From Paraburkholderia phenoliruptrix (GTDB lineage: Bacteria > Pseudomonadota > Gammaproteobacteria > Burkholderiales > Burkholderiaceae), in contig NZ_JAEUAV010000002.1 in assembly GCF_019511605.1 (NCBI RefSeq), positions 484,737-548,736 on the forward strand: a DNA stretch of 64,000 nucleotides, written 5' to 3'. Shown here piece by piece: positions 26,947 to 36,108 of the stretch. The position numbers were made by a program, and so were the translations under genes. The stretch's first letter is position 1. Every line of letters starts with the position of its first letter. The notes below the pieces were generated by a model. That model made no database searches. It was not told where the DNA came from and saw only the letters and a list, made by a program, of their open reading frames with translations.

Positions 26947-27825
26947 ATGTATGCGATTACCGGTGTGACGGGACAGGTGGGCGGGGCGGCTGCACGGGCG
27001 TTGTTGGCAGGCGGGCACAAGGTGCGCGCGGTGTTGCGCGACGAGACAAAGGCGGCTCAGTGGCGGGAGTGCGGTGCGGAAGTGGTCATCGCGTCGTTTG
27101 AAGACACCACTGCGCTAACCGCTGCGTTTAGCGGCATGACGGGCGTGTTCGTCATGATGGCGCCCAACTTTGCGCCGCAGCCCGGCTATCCGAATGCGCA
27201 TGCCGCCGCGCAAGTGCTGAAGAAAGCGCTGAGCGACGCGCGGCCGCAACGAGTGGCGGTGTTGTCTTCGGTTGGCGGGGAACGTGAGGCGGGTCTTGGG
27301 CTCATTACGCAGGTGCACATTCTGGAAGAAGCACTCGCCGGCTTGCCGGATCTGCAGATGTCCACCGCAATCATGCGGCCCGCGTGGTTCATGGAAAACT
27401 CGCTATGGGACATTGCGCCGGCGCGCGGCACGGGCGTCATGCCGGCCTTTCTACAACCGCTCGACCGCGCTTATCCGATGGTTGCCACCGAGGACATCGG
27501 CCGTGTCGTCGCCCGCACGCTCACGCAGTCGTGGCAGGGAAGGCGCGTTATCGAAATTGAGGGGCCGCAGCGTTATACGCAACATGACATAGCGGCGCTG
27601 CTTGGCAGTGCGCTGCAACGCGACGTGCAAGCCCGGACGGTGCCGCGCGATCAGTGGGAAGCGCTGTTTCAGTCGCAAGGCACGGCGTGGCCGGCGCCGC
27701 GCATGGAAATGCTCGACGGCTTCAACTCAGGATGGATCGATTTCGAGGGCGGTGCAAACGAGCATGTGACAGGCCAAACCACCTTCCAGACCGTGTTGGC
27801 CGAGCTCGTCAAGCGGACGGGTTGA
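26947..27825 (+). CDS. NmrA-like NAD(P)-binding protein
   Basis: 292 residues. MYAITGVTGQVGGAAARAL is the dinucleotide-binding motif of atypical short-chain dehydrogenases. PQRVAVLSSVGGEREAGLG and MRPAWFMENSLW are typical of the NmrA/HSCARG and NAD(P)H azoreductase-like groups, which lack the catalytic tyrosine and often act as redox sensors or quinone reductases. The ATG is preceded by AAGGAG at ten bases. It stands alone and converges with glsA; a perfect 10-bp hairpin lies between them. Confidence 0.9.
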   Translation: MYAITGVTGQVGGAAARALLAGGHKVRAVLRDETKAAQWRECGAEVVIASFEDTTALTAAFSGMTGVFVMMAPNFAPQPGYPNAHAAAQVLKKALSDARPQRVAVLSSVGGEREAGLGLITQVHILEEALAGLPDLQMSTAIMRPAWFMENSLWDIAPARGTGVMPAFLQPLDRAYPMVATEDIGRVVARTLTQSWQGRRVIEIEGPQRYTQHDIAALLGSALQRDVQARTVPRDQWEALFQSQGTAWPAPRMEMLDGFNSGWIDFEGGANEHVTGQTTFQTVLAELVKRTG

Positions 27826-27859
27826 ACCAACGTAATTCGCTACAGGTAAGTAAGCAATG

Positions 27860-27903
27860 GCGCGGCAGGAGTACTTTCGCCGAAAGAACGAACCCTGCCG
27901 CGC
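27860..27903. terminator. nested hairpin between convergent genes
   Basis: GCGCGGCAGG (27860-27869) pairs perfectly with CCTGCCGCGC (27894-27903), and the 24-base loop holds a second small palindrome (CTTTCG/CGAAAG). It lies between the stops of the NmrA-like gene and glsA, where a bidirectional terminator is expected; no T run follows. Confidence 0.55.
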
Positions 27904-27956
27904 TATTCGCTAGCCCCGTTTCGCCGTCATGTCTGTGCGGTGCCGCGCATTGACCA

Positions 27957-28871
27957 TTAGAAGATCGACTTTCCCGTATAGGTCGTCAACCATTCGAGTG
28001 CGAGCACGCCGGCCAATGAATTGCCATTTGCGTCGAGCCCGGGTGACCATACGCACACTGCCATTTCTCCGGGCAGCACAGCGACAATGCCGCCGCCCAC
28101 GCCGCTTTTAGCCGGCAGGCCGACGCGATATACGAAGTCGCCGGCAGCGTCGTAAGTGCCGCACGTCAGCATGAGTGCCGAAAGGCGTTTCGCGGAGCTG
28201 GTGTCGAGAATACGCTCGCCGGTGGATGGCACGACACCGTGGTGGGTGAGAAAGAGCGCGGCTTTTGCCAATTCCACGCAACTCATTGAAATTGCACATT
28301 GGCGGCAATATGCATCGACCACTACTTCTGGCGGCATTTCCATGTTGCCGAAGCTCGCCATGAAATGCGCCATTGCGCGATTGCGGTGCGCGTGCTGCAA
28401 CTCTGATTGAGCAACGCGCGAATCGTAGTCAATGCTCGTTTCGCCTGTTAAGCGGCGCATGAATTCCACGAGCGCGGTTTCCGCCTGCACGAAGCGCCGG
28501 CATAGTACATCCGTAACGATCAAGGCGCCCGCGTTGATGAACGGATTGCGCGGCTTGCCGTGCTCCGCTTCGAGCTGGACCAGTGAGTTGAATGCGTTGC
28601 CCGACGGCTCGCGGCCCACACGTTGCCACAGCGCATCGCCCAGCAGGCGGAATGCCATGGTGCAGGCGAACAGCTTCGAAATGCTCTGAATGGAAAAACG
28701 CGTGTCCGCTGCACCCGCCCGGAAGATTTCGCCCGACGCCGTGATGATTGCCATGCCGAAGCTGTCGGCGGGGACTTTGGCCAGTTCCGGAATGTAATTG
28801 GCGACTTTGCCCATGCCCAGATAAGGCCGCAGGTCGCGATGAATCTGTTCGAGGATGGATGCGTAGTTCAT
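27957..28871 (-). CDS. glsA: glutaminase A
   Basis: 304 residues, the usual length for serine-dependent bacterial glutaminases. It has the beta-lactamase-like Ser-x-x-Lys motif (SIQSISKLFA, Ser63 and Lys66). Further conserved blocks are GNAFNSLVQLEAEHGKPRNP, FINAGALIVTD and GLPAKSGVGGGIVAVLPGE. It hydrolyses glutamine to glutamate and ammonia in the cytoplasm. The ATG at 28871 is preferred over a GTG nine bases upstream because it gives the standard N-terminus. No operon partner is visible. Confidence 0.96.
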   Translation of the reverse strand: MNYASILEQIHRDLRPYLGMGKVANYIPELAKVPADSFGMAIITASGEIFRAGAADTRFSIQSISKLFACTMAFRLLGDALWQRVGREPSGNAFNSLVQLEAEHGKPRNPFINAGALIVTDVLCRRFVQAETALVEFMRRLTGETSIDYDSRVAQSELQHAHRNRAMAHFMASFGNMEMPPEVVVDAYCRQCAISMSCVELAKAALFLTHHGVVPSTGERILDTSSAKRLSALMLTCGTYDAAGDFVYRVGLPAKSGVGGGIVAVLPGEMAVCVWSPGLDANGNSLAGVLALEWLTTYTGKSIF

Positions 28872-29007
28872 AAGGCTCACTCAGTGGAGCCGCGATTCTA
28901 CTGGCAGCGGCGCTCGAACGGTTCAGGCAGGCGTCGCGCGGCGGCTGTTGTCCACCGCTGCGCGACTGCCGCTGCGCGTCCCGCCCGGGCCTCGGCCAGT
29001 GGGGTCG

Positions 29008-30594
29008 TCAATGCGCGCCCGCTGCGCCTCCACCGCCGCCTTTCGCAGGCCGCGTGATCCAGATGAGCGGAATAATCAGAATAAAGATCACCGCCGACAC
29101 AAAGAAGATGTCGTTCAGGCCCATCATCGCGGCCTGCGTAGTGACGTTGAAATCAAAGAGCGCGTGCGCCGATTGCGTGTTCAGATGGAGTAGAGACTGA
29201 GTCGAGTCGATCTGTTGATTGAACAACGGGTTGTTGACGGAAGCGCGTTCAGTTAGCCGTTCGTGATGCAACACGGTGCGGTTGTTCCAGGCGTTGCCGG
29301 CTACCGAGGTACCCACTGCGCCGCAAAACACGCGCACGAAATTCGACAGGCCGGCTGCCGCCGGAATCTTCTGCGGCGGTTGCCCCGACAGAATGATCGA
29401 CGTGAGCGGCACGAAAAAGAGCGCCATGGGAATGCCCTGCAACAGCGTGGGCAGCACCAGATGCCAGGTGTCGATTTCGATCACGTACTTCGAACGCATA
29501 TAGAAGACGATTGCGAAGCCGACAAAAGCCATGGTCGAAATGATGCGGGCGTCCGAGCGCGGCAGCACGCGGCCCATCACCGGTGCGAGGATCACCGCAA
29601 AGATGCCGAGCGGTGCAGTGACGAGGCCCGCGTCGACAGAACGGTAATTCAGGTACTCCTGCATCCATTGCGGCAACAGCACCAGGTTGCCGAAGAACAC
29701 GCCATACGCGACCGAAATGGCTATCGTGCCGCCGAGGAAGTTGCGCTCGCGAAAAAGCCGCAAATCGACGATAGGATTTTCTTCGGTCAGTTCCCACACG
29801 AGAAAGAACGCGAAACTGACGAGCGCGGTCAGGCCGAGAATCACGATGACCGGCGACGCGAACCAGTCGAGGTCCTTGCCTTTGTCGAGCATGATCTGCA
29901 GTGCAGCAACCCAGGTGATCAGAAGGCCCAGCCCGACCACGTCGATGGGCGGCTTGCGGGTGGGCGACTCACGAGTGCGATAGATCATCCAGGTGACGCC
30001 GGCGGCGAACAGACCCACTGGAATGTTGATGTAGAAGATCCATGACCAGCTGTAGCTGTCCGTGATCCAGCCGCCCAGCGCGGGACCGGCGATCGGACCC
30101 ACGGTGGCCGTCATTGCCCATAACGCGAGCGCGGTCGACGCTTTCTCCTTCGGATACGAGCCGAGCAGAATGGCTTGCGACAGCGGGATCAGCGGGCCGG
30201 CCACCGCGCCCTGGAACACCCGCGCGAGCAGCAGCACCGGCAGCGTCGGCGCAATGCCGCAGAGCCACGACGCGAGCACGAACATAAGGATCGCGCCGAC
30301 AAAGAGTTTCACCTGGCCGATACGCTGCGTGAGCCAGCCGGTGAGCGGAATGGAGACGGCGTTCGCCGCGGCGAATACGGTGATGACCCACGTGCCTTCG
30401 TCGACGGAAACGCCCAGGTTGCCCGAAATGGTGGGAATGGCGACGTTTGCGATCGACGTGTCGAGCACGTTCATGAAGGTGGCGAGCGCGACCGCGATGG
30501 TCGCGAGCACCAGTTGGCCGCCTTGCAGCGGCGGCGGAGGAGCGGGCGTAGCGGGCGCAGGCGCTGGAGACGCCGCGGGGGTAGGTTGGCTCAA
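29008..30594 (-). CDS. second DHA2-family multidrug efflux MFS transporter
   Basis: 528 residues from a TTG start with GGAG six bases upstream (30594). A Pro/Ala-rich N-terminus is followed by about 14 membrane segments and the DHA2 signature FMNVLDTSIANVAIPTI (Asp45). GWLTQRIGQVKLFVGAILMF and the gating helix FQGAVAGPLIPLSQAILL support EmrB-type drug:proton antiport. The reading frame stays open for a further 106 codons upstream, but that part is repetitive, His/Cys/Arg-rich and unlike the family. No adaptor (EmrA) gene is adjacent, so it either works alone or with an adaptor encoded elsewhere. Confidence 0.88.
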   Translation of the reverse strand: MSQPTPAASPAPAPATPAPPPPLQGGQLVLATIAVALATFMNVLDTSIANVAIPTISGNLGVSVDEGTWVITVFAAANAVSIPLTGWLTQRIGQVKLFVGAILMFVLASWLCGIAPTLPVLLLARVFQGAVAGPLIPLSQAILLGSYPKEKASTALALWAMTATVGPIAGPALGGWITDSYSWSWIFYINIPVGLFAAGVTWMIYRTRESPTRKPPIDVVGLGLLITWVAALQIMLDKGKDLDWFASPVIVILGLTALVSFAFFLVWELTEENPIVDLRLFRERNFLGGTIAISVAYGVFFGNLVLLPQWMQEYLNYRSVDAGLVTAPLGIFAVILAPVMGRVLPRSDARIISTMAFVGFAIVFYMRSKYVIEIDTWHLVLPTLLQGIPMALFFVPLTSIILSGQPPQKIPAAAGLSNFVRVFCGAVGTSVAGNAWNNRTVLHHERLTERASVNNPLFNQQIDSTQSLLHLNTQSAHALFDFNVTTQAAMMGLNDIFFVSAVIFILIIPLIWITRPAKGGGGGAAGAH

Positions 30595-31008
30595 GACATT
30601 CTCCGGTATTGGTTGCTGCGGACCTGCCGCGCTGCGCGCAGCGCTGTGGGTGCTGCCGGCACTTGCCGGTGCTGCGGGAGCGAATGCACGCCCCGAATGC
30701 ATGCCCCGAATGCACGCCACTACGCGTGAGCACGTGGCTGTGCACGTGCATGAGCCTGTGCATGCGCCGTGCACGCGGGTCCGCCGGATGCTCGCAAAAG
30801 CATACCCGCATTCGCGTTGCGACGTCGCCGGGCCGGGCAGCCCCACGCGACACGAGCGACACGAGCGAGGCTGACAGCGTATGCTCGCGGTTAAGGCCGA
30901 ACCAATCCGCATAGCACCGATAGCGCCGATAGCAGCGATGGCAGCGCATCGGTCAGCGTGCGGCCGGCCGCCATCAACCGCGATTCACTGAAGCGAAGGA
31001 ACAGCAAT
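30595..31008. other. 414-bp divergent intergenic region with short tandem repeats
   Basis: This region lies between the efflux gene (minus) and the esterase gene (plus). It contains three 13-base repeats of CGAATGCACGCCC (30681-30719), a run of GTGCAC/GCATGC-type palindromic words at 30726-30775, and 9-base repeats related to GCGCCGATA near 30911-30947. The repetitive character explains the long open frame on the minus strand; I see no gene here. Confidence 0.6.
30681..30719. repeat. 13-bp tandem repeat, three copies
   Basis: CGAATGCACGCCC, CGAATGCATGCCC and CGAATGCACGCCA follow each other without spacer, about 90-125 bases upstream of the proposed TTG start of the efflux gene. Confidence 0.8.
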
Positions 31009-31668
31009 ATGGCCTGGGAGCAATTCGAACACGGCTGGCGGCGTGCGCCGCTCAACTCGCCTGCGAAGGGGCTTGTCGTGCTGATGCACGGAGTCGGCAG
31101 CAATGCGCGGGATCTGATGCCGCTCGCGGACATCTGGAGCGAGCGTCTGCCGGACGTGGCCTTTACGTCGCTCGACGGCACCGACCCTTTCGACGGCGGT
31201 TTCGGCGGCCGCCAGTGGTTCAGTCTGCGCGACATCAGCGAGGGCAATCGCGAGGCGCGTGCAAGTGCTGCCTACGCGGCCCTGCGCAGCATGCTCGAAG
31301 CCGAGCTCGCGCATTGGCAGCTTGCTTTCGGACGCCTTGCGCTGGTCGGTTTTTCGCAAGGGGCCATCATGGCGCTGCATCATGCGGCGACGAGCGCGGA
31401 GGGCGCCGTCTGCGTCGTCGCATACTCCGGGCGGCTCGCTTCGCCCGTGACCGCGCGCAATGGCACGCCGCTCACGCTGATTCACGGCGAGGAGGACGAG
31501 GTGATCGGGGTGCAGGAGCTCGAATACGCCGCCGACCAGTTCAGCGCGGCGGGCTACACGGTCGATGCCTACGCGTTGCCGGGCGTCGGCCATACGATCA
31601 GCGCGGACGGCGTCGCGCTCGGCGAGGCCGCGCTGGAGCGCACGCTCGGCGCATTGTCGCGGGATTGA
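31009..31668 (+). CDS. alpha/beta hydrolase (carboxylesterase, YpfH-like)
   Basis: 219 residues. VVLMHGVGSNARDL (oxyanion-hole HG), the nucleophile elbow LVGFSQGAIMA (Ser116), an acidic residue in LIHGEEDEVIG and the late LPGVGHTIS histidine make a complete catalytic triad of the phospholipase/carboxylesterase family. It probably hydrolyses short-chain esters in the cytoplasm; there is no signal peptide. The start at 31009 has AAGGA eight bases upstream. Its stop is about 195 bp before the MreB-like gene, so joint transcription is uncertain. Confidence 0.92.
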   Translation: MAWEQFEHGWRRAPLNSPAKGLVVLMHGVGSNARDLMPLADIWSERLPDVAFTSLDGTDPFDGGFGGRQWFSLRDISEGNREARASAAYAALRSMLEAELAHWQLAFGRLALVGFSQGAIMALHHAATSAEGAVCVVAYSGRLASPVTARNGTPLTLIHGEEDEVIGVQELEYAADQFSAAGYTVDAYALPGVGHTISADGVALGEAALERTLGALSRD

Positions 31669-31862
31669 CACGGTCCGCGCGAAAAGCGCCGCTAAAGTTA
31701 TTGATCGGCTTGCCGTTAACTGCTCATAGCACGAAAATCACGCCGCCGCGGGACTGCGCAATGCCCGCGGTCTGGGTGACCGGGGCGCATTTTCCACACT
31801 GTCGCGCATGAGCCGGCTTCGCAGCCGGGCGACGCTACCGAGCGATACAACAGAGCCTCCTT

Positions 31863-32915
31863 ATGGCCAGACCGACGCCGCATCACCCGCTTTTCGATCG
31901 ACTGTTCCGCCAGGCCGTGACCGTGGACCTCGGCACGGCCAACACCCTCATCTATACCGACGACGGCGGCATCGTGCTGAATCAGCCGTCGGTGGTCTGT
32001 TTCGAGAAGGACCAGTCGAGCGGCCCGAAACGCGTGGCGGCGGTGGGTGCCGAGGCGCGCCAGCTTCTCGGCCGCGCGCCGCGCAACCTGGAAGCCGTGC
32101 GGCCCATGCGCCACGGCGTGATTGCCAATTTCTCCGCTGCCGAGCACATGATCCGGCAATTCGTCGACATGGCACGGCCGCGGCAACTGTTCAGCCGCCG
32201 CGCTGCTTTCACGCTATGCGTGCCGGCCGGGGCGACGCAGGTCGAGCGCCGCGCGATTACCGAAGCCGCCGTGTCGGCCGGCGCGTGGAAGGTGAACCTG
32301 ATCGGCGAATCGCTGGCATCGGCGGTCGGCGCGGGTCTGCCGGTGGCGGAGGCAACCGGTTCGATGGTGGTCGACATAGGCGGCGGCACGACCGAAGTCG
32401 GCGTGCTCACGCTCGGCGGCACCGCGTACAGCGGTTCGATTCGCGTGGGCGGCGACGCCTTCGACATGGCGATCGTCAGTTACGTGCGCAATCTGTACGG
32501 CGTGCTGCTCGGCGAGCAGACCGCGGAACACGTGAAAAAGAACATCGGCACCGCCGTGCGCGACGTGCCCGCCGAGCATATGAACGCCACTGGGCGCAGT
32601 GTGGACGACGGCCTGCCGCGCACGGTCCAGCTAAGCAACCACGATGTCGCGGACGCAATCGAAGGGCCGCTGCGTCAGGTGATCGGCGCGGTCAAGCGCG
32701 GGCTTGAAATGGCGCCGCCCGAGCTTGTCACCGACATCGCGCACAACGGCATCGTGCTGACGGGCGGCGGCGCGCTGCTCGCCAACCTGGAGCGGCGTCT
32801 CACCCATGAAATCGGCCTCGAGGTGCGCGTGGCCGACGAACCGCTCACGTGCGCCGTGCGCGGCGCGGGCGCGGCGGCCGCGAGCGGTCTGCTGGACGAA
32901 TTTGCCTGCCAGTGA
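31863..32915 (+). CDS. MreB/Mbl-like actin homologue, solitary copy
   Basis: 350 residues. The actin-fold nucleotide site is intact: phosphate-1 loop TVDLGTANTLIYTDDGG (about 20-36), phosphate-2 VVDIGGGTTEVGVLTLGG, and adenosine motif NGIVLTGGGALLANL. MreB filaments guide cell-wall synthesis and cell shape. In Burkholderia the main mreB is followed by mreC and mreD; here neither is present, and the sequence departs from canonical MreB in several places (for example the N-terminal MARPTPHHPLFDRLFRQ and the PVAEATG insertion). It is therefore probably a paralogue with an accessory role. No clear Shine-Dalgarno precedes the ATG. Confidence 0.9.
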   Translation: MARPTPHHPLFDRLFRQAVTVDLGTANTLIYTDDGGIVLNQPSVVCFEKDQSSGPKRVAAVGAEARQLLGRAPRNLEAVRPMRHGVIANFSAAEHMIRQFVDMARPRQLFSRRAAFTLCVPAGATQVERRAITEAAVSAGAWKVNLIGESLASAVGAGLPVAEATGSMVVDIGGGTTEVGVLTLGGTAYSGSIRVGGDAFDMAIVSYVRNLYGVLLGEQTAEHVKKNIGTAVRDVPAEHMNATGRSVDDGLPRTVQLSNHDVADAIEGPLRQVIGAVKRGLEMAPPELVTDIAHNGIVLTGGGALLANLERRLTHEIGLEVRVADEPLTCAVRGAGAAAASGLLDEFACQ

Positions 32916-32994
32916 GCGAACGGCAAATCGCAACCTTGCGCGCGTTAGCCTTCGAATCGCCTACATGAGGCGCCGGCGCGTGCCCGCGTCTCGC

Positions 32995-33396
32995 TCAGTG
33001 CTTGCGATGCGCGTCCGTGTCGAGCGCGCGCTCCGCCGCTTCGCCGACAAGACCGTGATAGTAGAGGTGCACGCCGATCGCGAGCGAGTCGTTGCGAATC
33101 TCGTGGAAAGCCTTCCACGCCTTCACTGGGTCCTTGAACAGCAGATAGTGTGCTTCATGCGCAATCAGGTCGGCCACTTCGTGCAGACCGTGTCCATGCA
33201 GCACGTCGACGAGCGCATCGAGGCTGCGATGCGTGCGCGCGTCGGTGCGCGGGTACAGCATGTGCAGCACCGCCACGTTCTGCGTCTTCAAAGCCGCCGA
33301 CAACGCGACGACGATGTCCTGATGGTTCAGCGCGCTGACGGCGCTGTCTTCGGCATGGACGTGGTCCGGGAAAAGCGTTTCGAGTGAGGCGTTCAT
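32995..33396 (-). CDS. hypothetical protein, 133 aa
   Basis: Not recognised. A His-rich, helical, soluble protein (for example LDALVDVLHGHGLHEVADLI, then AHEAHYLLF) without signal peptide or membrane segment. The ATG at 33396 has AGGA nine bases upstream, whereas the ATG nine bases further up abuts the Shine-Dalgarno. Its transcript leader contains a terminator-like hairpin followed by five Ts about 30 bases before the start, which suggests either attenuation or read-through control. It converges with the MreB-like gene. Confidence 0.65.
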   Translation of the reverse strand: MNASLETLFPDHVHAEDSAVSALNHQDIVVALSAALKTQNVAVLHMLYPRTDARTHRSLDALVDVLHGHGLHEVADLIAHEAHYLLFKDPVKAWKAFHEIRNDSLAIGVHLYYHGLVGEAAERALDTDAHRKH

Positions 33397-33430
33397 ACGG
33401 GTCATTCCTGTTTTTCTGGCCGATTAAAAA

Positions 33431-33451
33431 GGCCCGCCTGTACAGCGGGCC
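33431..33451 (-). promoter_or_regulatory. terminator-like hairpin in the leader of the 133-aa gene
   Basis: GGCCCGC (33431-33437) pairs perfectly with GCGGGCC (33445-33451) around a 7-base loop. On the minus strand it is followed directly by TTTTTAATC, the form of an intrinsic terminator, yet the 133-residue gene begins only about 30 bases later on the same strand. It may end antisense transcription from the right, or act as an attenuator. Confidence 0.55.
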
Positions 33452-33825
33452 AAACACAGCGACATGTCCGCCGGGCTAGCGGGACACGAATCCAGTATCG
33501 CAGAACGCCTCGTGCTCACTCAGTGCTTGCCGGGCAAAACATTGTTGCGGCCAGTGTACGCATGTGCCCGGCTAAGCAGGCGCGGCAGCCCGCAAGACGG
33601 CTGCCGCAACCGCGCGATCGGGGCGCGGCGGGCGGCCCGATTGCCCGCGGCACTGCACGTCCTGTGCCACTGAAAAAAACCGAAACTCCCCCGTGATAAG
33701 TTCGTCTGACGAGTCGAGAGCTTCTACAATCGGAAGCGACCGGGCGCGGCCGGGCACGTCCTTGCGCCGCCCGGCGGCCACCGCAGTCGAAGCATACGCA
33801 GCAGCGAACCATAGGAGCGACCCTG
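33452..33825. other. 374-bp divergent intergenic region, no gene seen
   Basis: This region separates the 133-residue gene from the amylo-alpha-1,6-glucosidase-like gene and should carry both promoters. A TACAAT hexamer at 33725-33730 is a possible -10 for the plus-strand gene, with only a weak -35 (TTCGTC) 18 bases upstream. Confidence 0.4.
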
Positions 33826-36108
33826 ATGCAGCAGCCTGAAGCCCTCGGCGGCCTGTCCCACTCGGGCGGAATCGACCATCGCGAATCCGAGCCGGACGGC
33901 GCATTCATCCCGACGGAAAATCTCAACGTTGCCAGCGCCACGCAGCACGTGCTGAAGTCGGGCGACACGTTCATCGTCAACGATCCGCTTGGCGACATTA
34001 CCGGCCACGACGACGGCCTGTTCGTCAACGATACCCGTGTGCTTTCGCAGCTGCGCCTGACCTTCGGCGGCCGCGCGCCCTCGCTGCTCTCGGGCAGCGT
34101 CAGCAGCGACAACACGTCCTTTACCGCGCATCTGACCAACCGCCCCTTGCCGCCGCTTGGCGGCGACAGCACGCCGGAAGGCGTGATCCACGTCGAACGC
34201 GTGCGCGTGCTGTCGGGCACGGTGCTCAACGAGGCAATCGAACTCACCAACTACGGCACGAGCGACGCCATCGTGCCGCTGTCCATTTCGTTCGATAGCG
34301 ACTTTCGCGACATGTTCGAGGTCCGTGGCCTCAAGCGCGCGCGGCAAGGGCGGGTGGAGGCGGCGCGCGTGGAGAACGACGAAGTGCTGCTCGGCTACGT
34401 CGGTCTCGACGACGTGGCGCGCAACGTGCAGATCGCTTTTGCGCCGCAGCCCGACAAGCTGTTCGCCAATCGCGCGGATTACACCGTCAAGCTGCCCGCG
34501 CAGGCGTGCGTGTCGATTTATCTGTCGGTCGCCGTTCAGGTCGTGGCAAAGTCGCCCGATGCACCGAGCGCCGGCGTGTCGTCGCCGACCCATCCGCTCA
34601 GCGAAGCGCACATGTCGCAGATCGATACCGAGCGGCCGCGCGTGGGCCGTGCCGCAGTGCGCGCGGCGCTGGTCGACGCGCACCTTGTCATGCGCGAGCG
34701 GCGGCGCGTGACCGCGCGGGTCCGCTCGAGCAATCCGCTTTTCAACGCGTGGATCGACCGTTCGCTTGCCGACCTTGGCTTGCTGACCACGGATCTCGCG
34801 ACCGGTCCATACCCGTATGCGGGCATTCCGTGGTTCTCCACGCCGTTCGGCCGCGACGCGGTGATTACGTCGTTGCAGACGCTATGGTTGCAGCCGCAAC
34901 TGGCTGCCGGCGTGCTGCGTTTTCTCGCCGAGCATCAGGCGCACGAGAATTCGCCGTTTCGCGATGCCGCGCCGGGCAAGATCATGCACGAGATGCGCAA
35001 GGGCGAAATGGCCGCCACCGGCGAAGTGCCGTTCGCGTTGTATTACGGCGGCGTGGACACCACGCCGCTCTTCATCGTGCTGGCGGGCGCCTATGCGGCG
35101 CGCACGGGCGATCTCGGCCTGATCGACGAATTGTGGCCCGCGCTCGAGCGGGCGGCAGGCTGGGTCGCGGGCGTGTGCGACAAGAACCGTTATGGTCTGC
35201 TCGATTATCAGCGCGAGTCGGACGGCGGCCTCGCCAATCAGGGCTGGAAAGACAGTCACGACTCCGTGTTCCATGCCGACGGCCGCTTTCCTGATGGACC
35301 GATTGCGCTCGTCGAAGTGCAGGCGTATGCGAGCGCCGCCTTCGACACGATGGCTCACCACGCCAAGCTGCGCGGTCTGCACGACGCGGCCGCGCAATAC
35401 AGGACGCGGGCGAAGAAGCTGCGTGAATGCGTGGAAGAGAAGTACTGGATGGAAGAGTCGGGCTTCTACGGCATCGCGCTCGACGGGCATGGTGAACTGT
35501 GCCGCGTAATGGCGTCGAACGCGGGCCATTTGCTGGCTTTCGGCTTGCCCTCGCGCGAGCGCGGCGAAGCGGTGGTGCGTGCGCTCGACTCCACGCTCTT
35601 TCATACCGGCTGGGGCGTACGCACGCTTGCCGCGAGCCAGTCGCGTTTCAATCCGATGGCGTATCACAACGGCTCGGTCTGGCCGCACGACAACGCGATC
35701 TGTGCGCGCGGTCTGTCGCAATACGGCGGCAAGGCTGCGGCGGTGCGCCTTCTGCAAGCGCTGTTCCAGGCGGCAGTCAACTTCGACATGCGCTTGCCAG
35801 AACTCTTTTGCGGGTTCCCGCGTCGGCGCGGCGAGCCGCCTACCGCTTATCCGGTCGCCTGCCTGCCGCAGGCGTGGGCGGCAGGTTCGCCATTCATGAT
35901 GCTGGAGGCGTGTCTCGGCATTACGATCGACGCCGAACGCCGCGAGGTCCTGATCGAGCAGCCGATGCTGCCTGAAGGCATCGACTGGCTGGAAGTGGGC
36001 GACCTGCGGGTAGGCGACGCATCGGTGTCCATCACGTTCCGCCGCATCGGCGACAAGGTGGTGGCCTCCGCGGAACAGGGCGATGTGAGGGTAGTCGCGC
36101 TGTTGTGA
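33826..36108 (+). CDS. amylo-alpha-1,6-glucosidase / glycogen-debranching-like protein
   Basis: 760 residues. The N-terminal bacterial glycogen-debranching domain (about 35-240) shows SGDTFIVNDPLGDITGHDDG and FVNDTRVLSQLRL. The C-terminal (alpha/alpha)6 glucosidase domain (about 310-700) has YAGIPWFSTPFGRDAVITSL, WKDSHDSVFHADG and the YHNGSVWPHDNAICARGL block. The family cleaves alpha-1,6 branches or acts on related oligosaccharides. No glg genes are nearby, so it is probably one of the solitary copies often found in rhizosphere bacteria, and its substrate is open. The ATG has AGGAG nine bases upstream. Confidence 0.9.
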   Translation: MQQPEALGGLSHSGGIDHRESEPDGAFIPTENLNVASATQHVLKSGDTFIVNDPLGDITGHDDGLFVNDTRVLSQLRLTFGGRAPSLLSGSVSSDNTSFTAHLTNRPLPPLGGDSTPEGVIHVERVRVLSGTVLNEAIELTNYGTSDAIVPLSISFDSDFRDMFEVRGLKRARQGRVEAARVENDEVLLGYVGLDDVARNVQIAFAPQPDKLFANRADYTVKLPAQACVSIYLSVAVQVVAKSPDAPSAGVSSPTHPLSEAHMSQIDTERPRVGRAAVRAALVDAHLVMRERRRVTARVRSSNPLFNAWIDRSLADLGLLTTDLATGPYPYAGIPWFSTPFGRDAVITSLQTLWLQPQLAAGVLRFLAEHQAHENSPFRDAAPGKIMHEMRKGEMAATGEVPFALYYGGVDTTPLFIVLAGAYAARTGDLGLIDELWPALERAAGWVAGVCDKNRYGLLDYQRESDGGLANQGWKDSHDSVFHADGRFPDGPIALVEVQAYASAAFDTMAHHAKLRGLHDAAAQYRTRAKKLRECVEEKYWMEESGFYGIALDGHGELCRVMASNAGHLLAFGLPSRERGEAVVRALDSTLFHTGWGVRTLAASQSRFNPMAYHNGSVWPHDNAICARGLSQYGGKAAAVRLLQALFQAAVNFDMRLPELFCGFPRRRGEPPTAYPVACLPQAWAAGSPFMMLEACLGITIDAERREVLIEQPMLPEGIDWLEVGDLRVGDASVSITFRRIGDKVVASAEQGDVRVVALL

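Noticed and set aside
30595..30912. N-terminal extension of 106 codons of the second DHA2 transporter
   Set aside because: The extension is encoded by short repeats, is rich in Cys, His and Arg, and has no counterpart in the family; a TTG with a good Shine-Dalgarno sits at the expected N-terminus.
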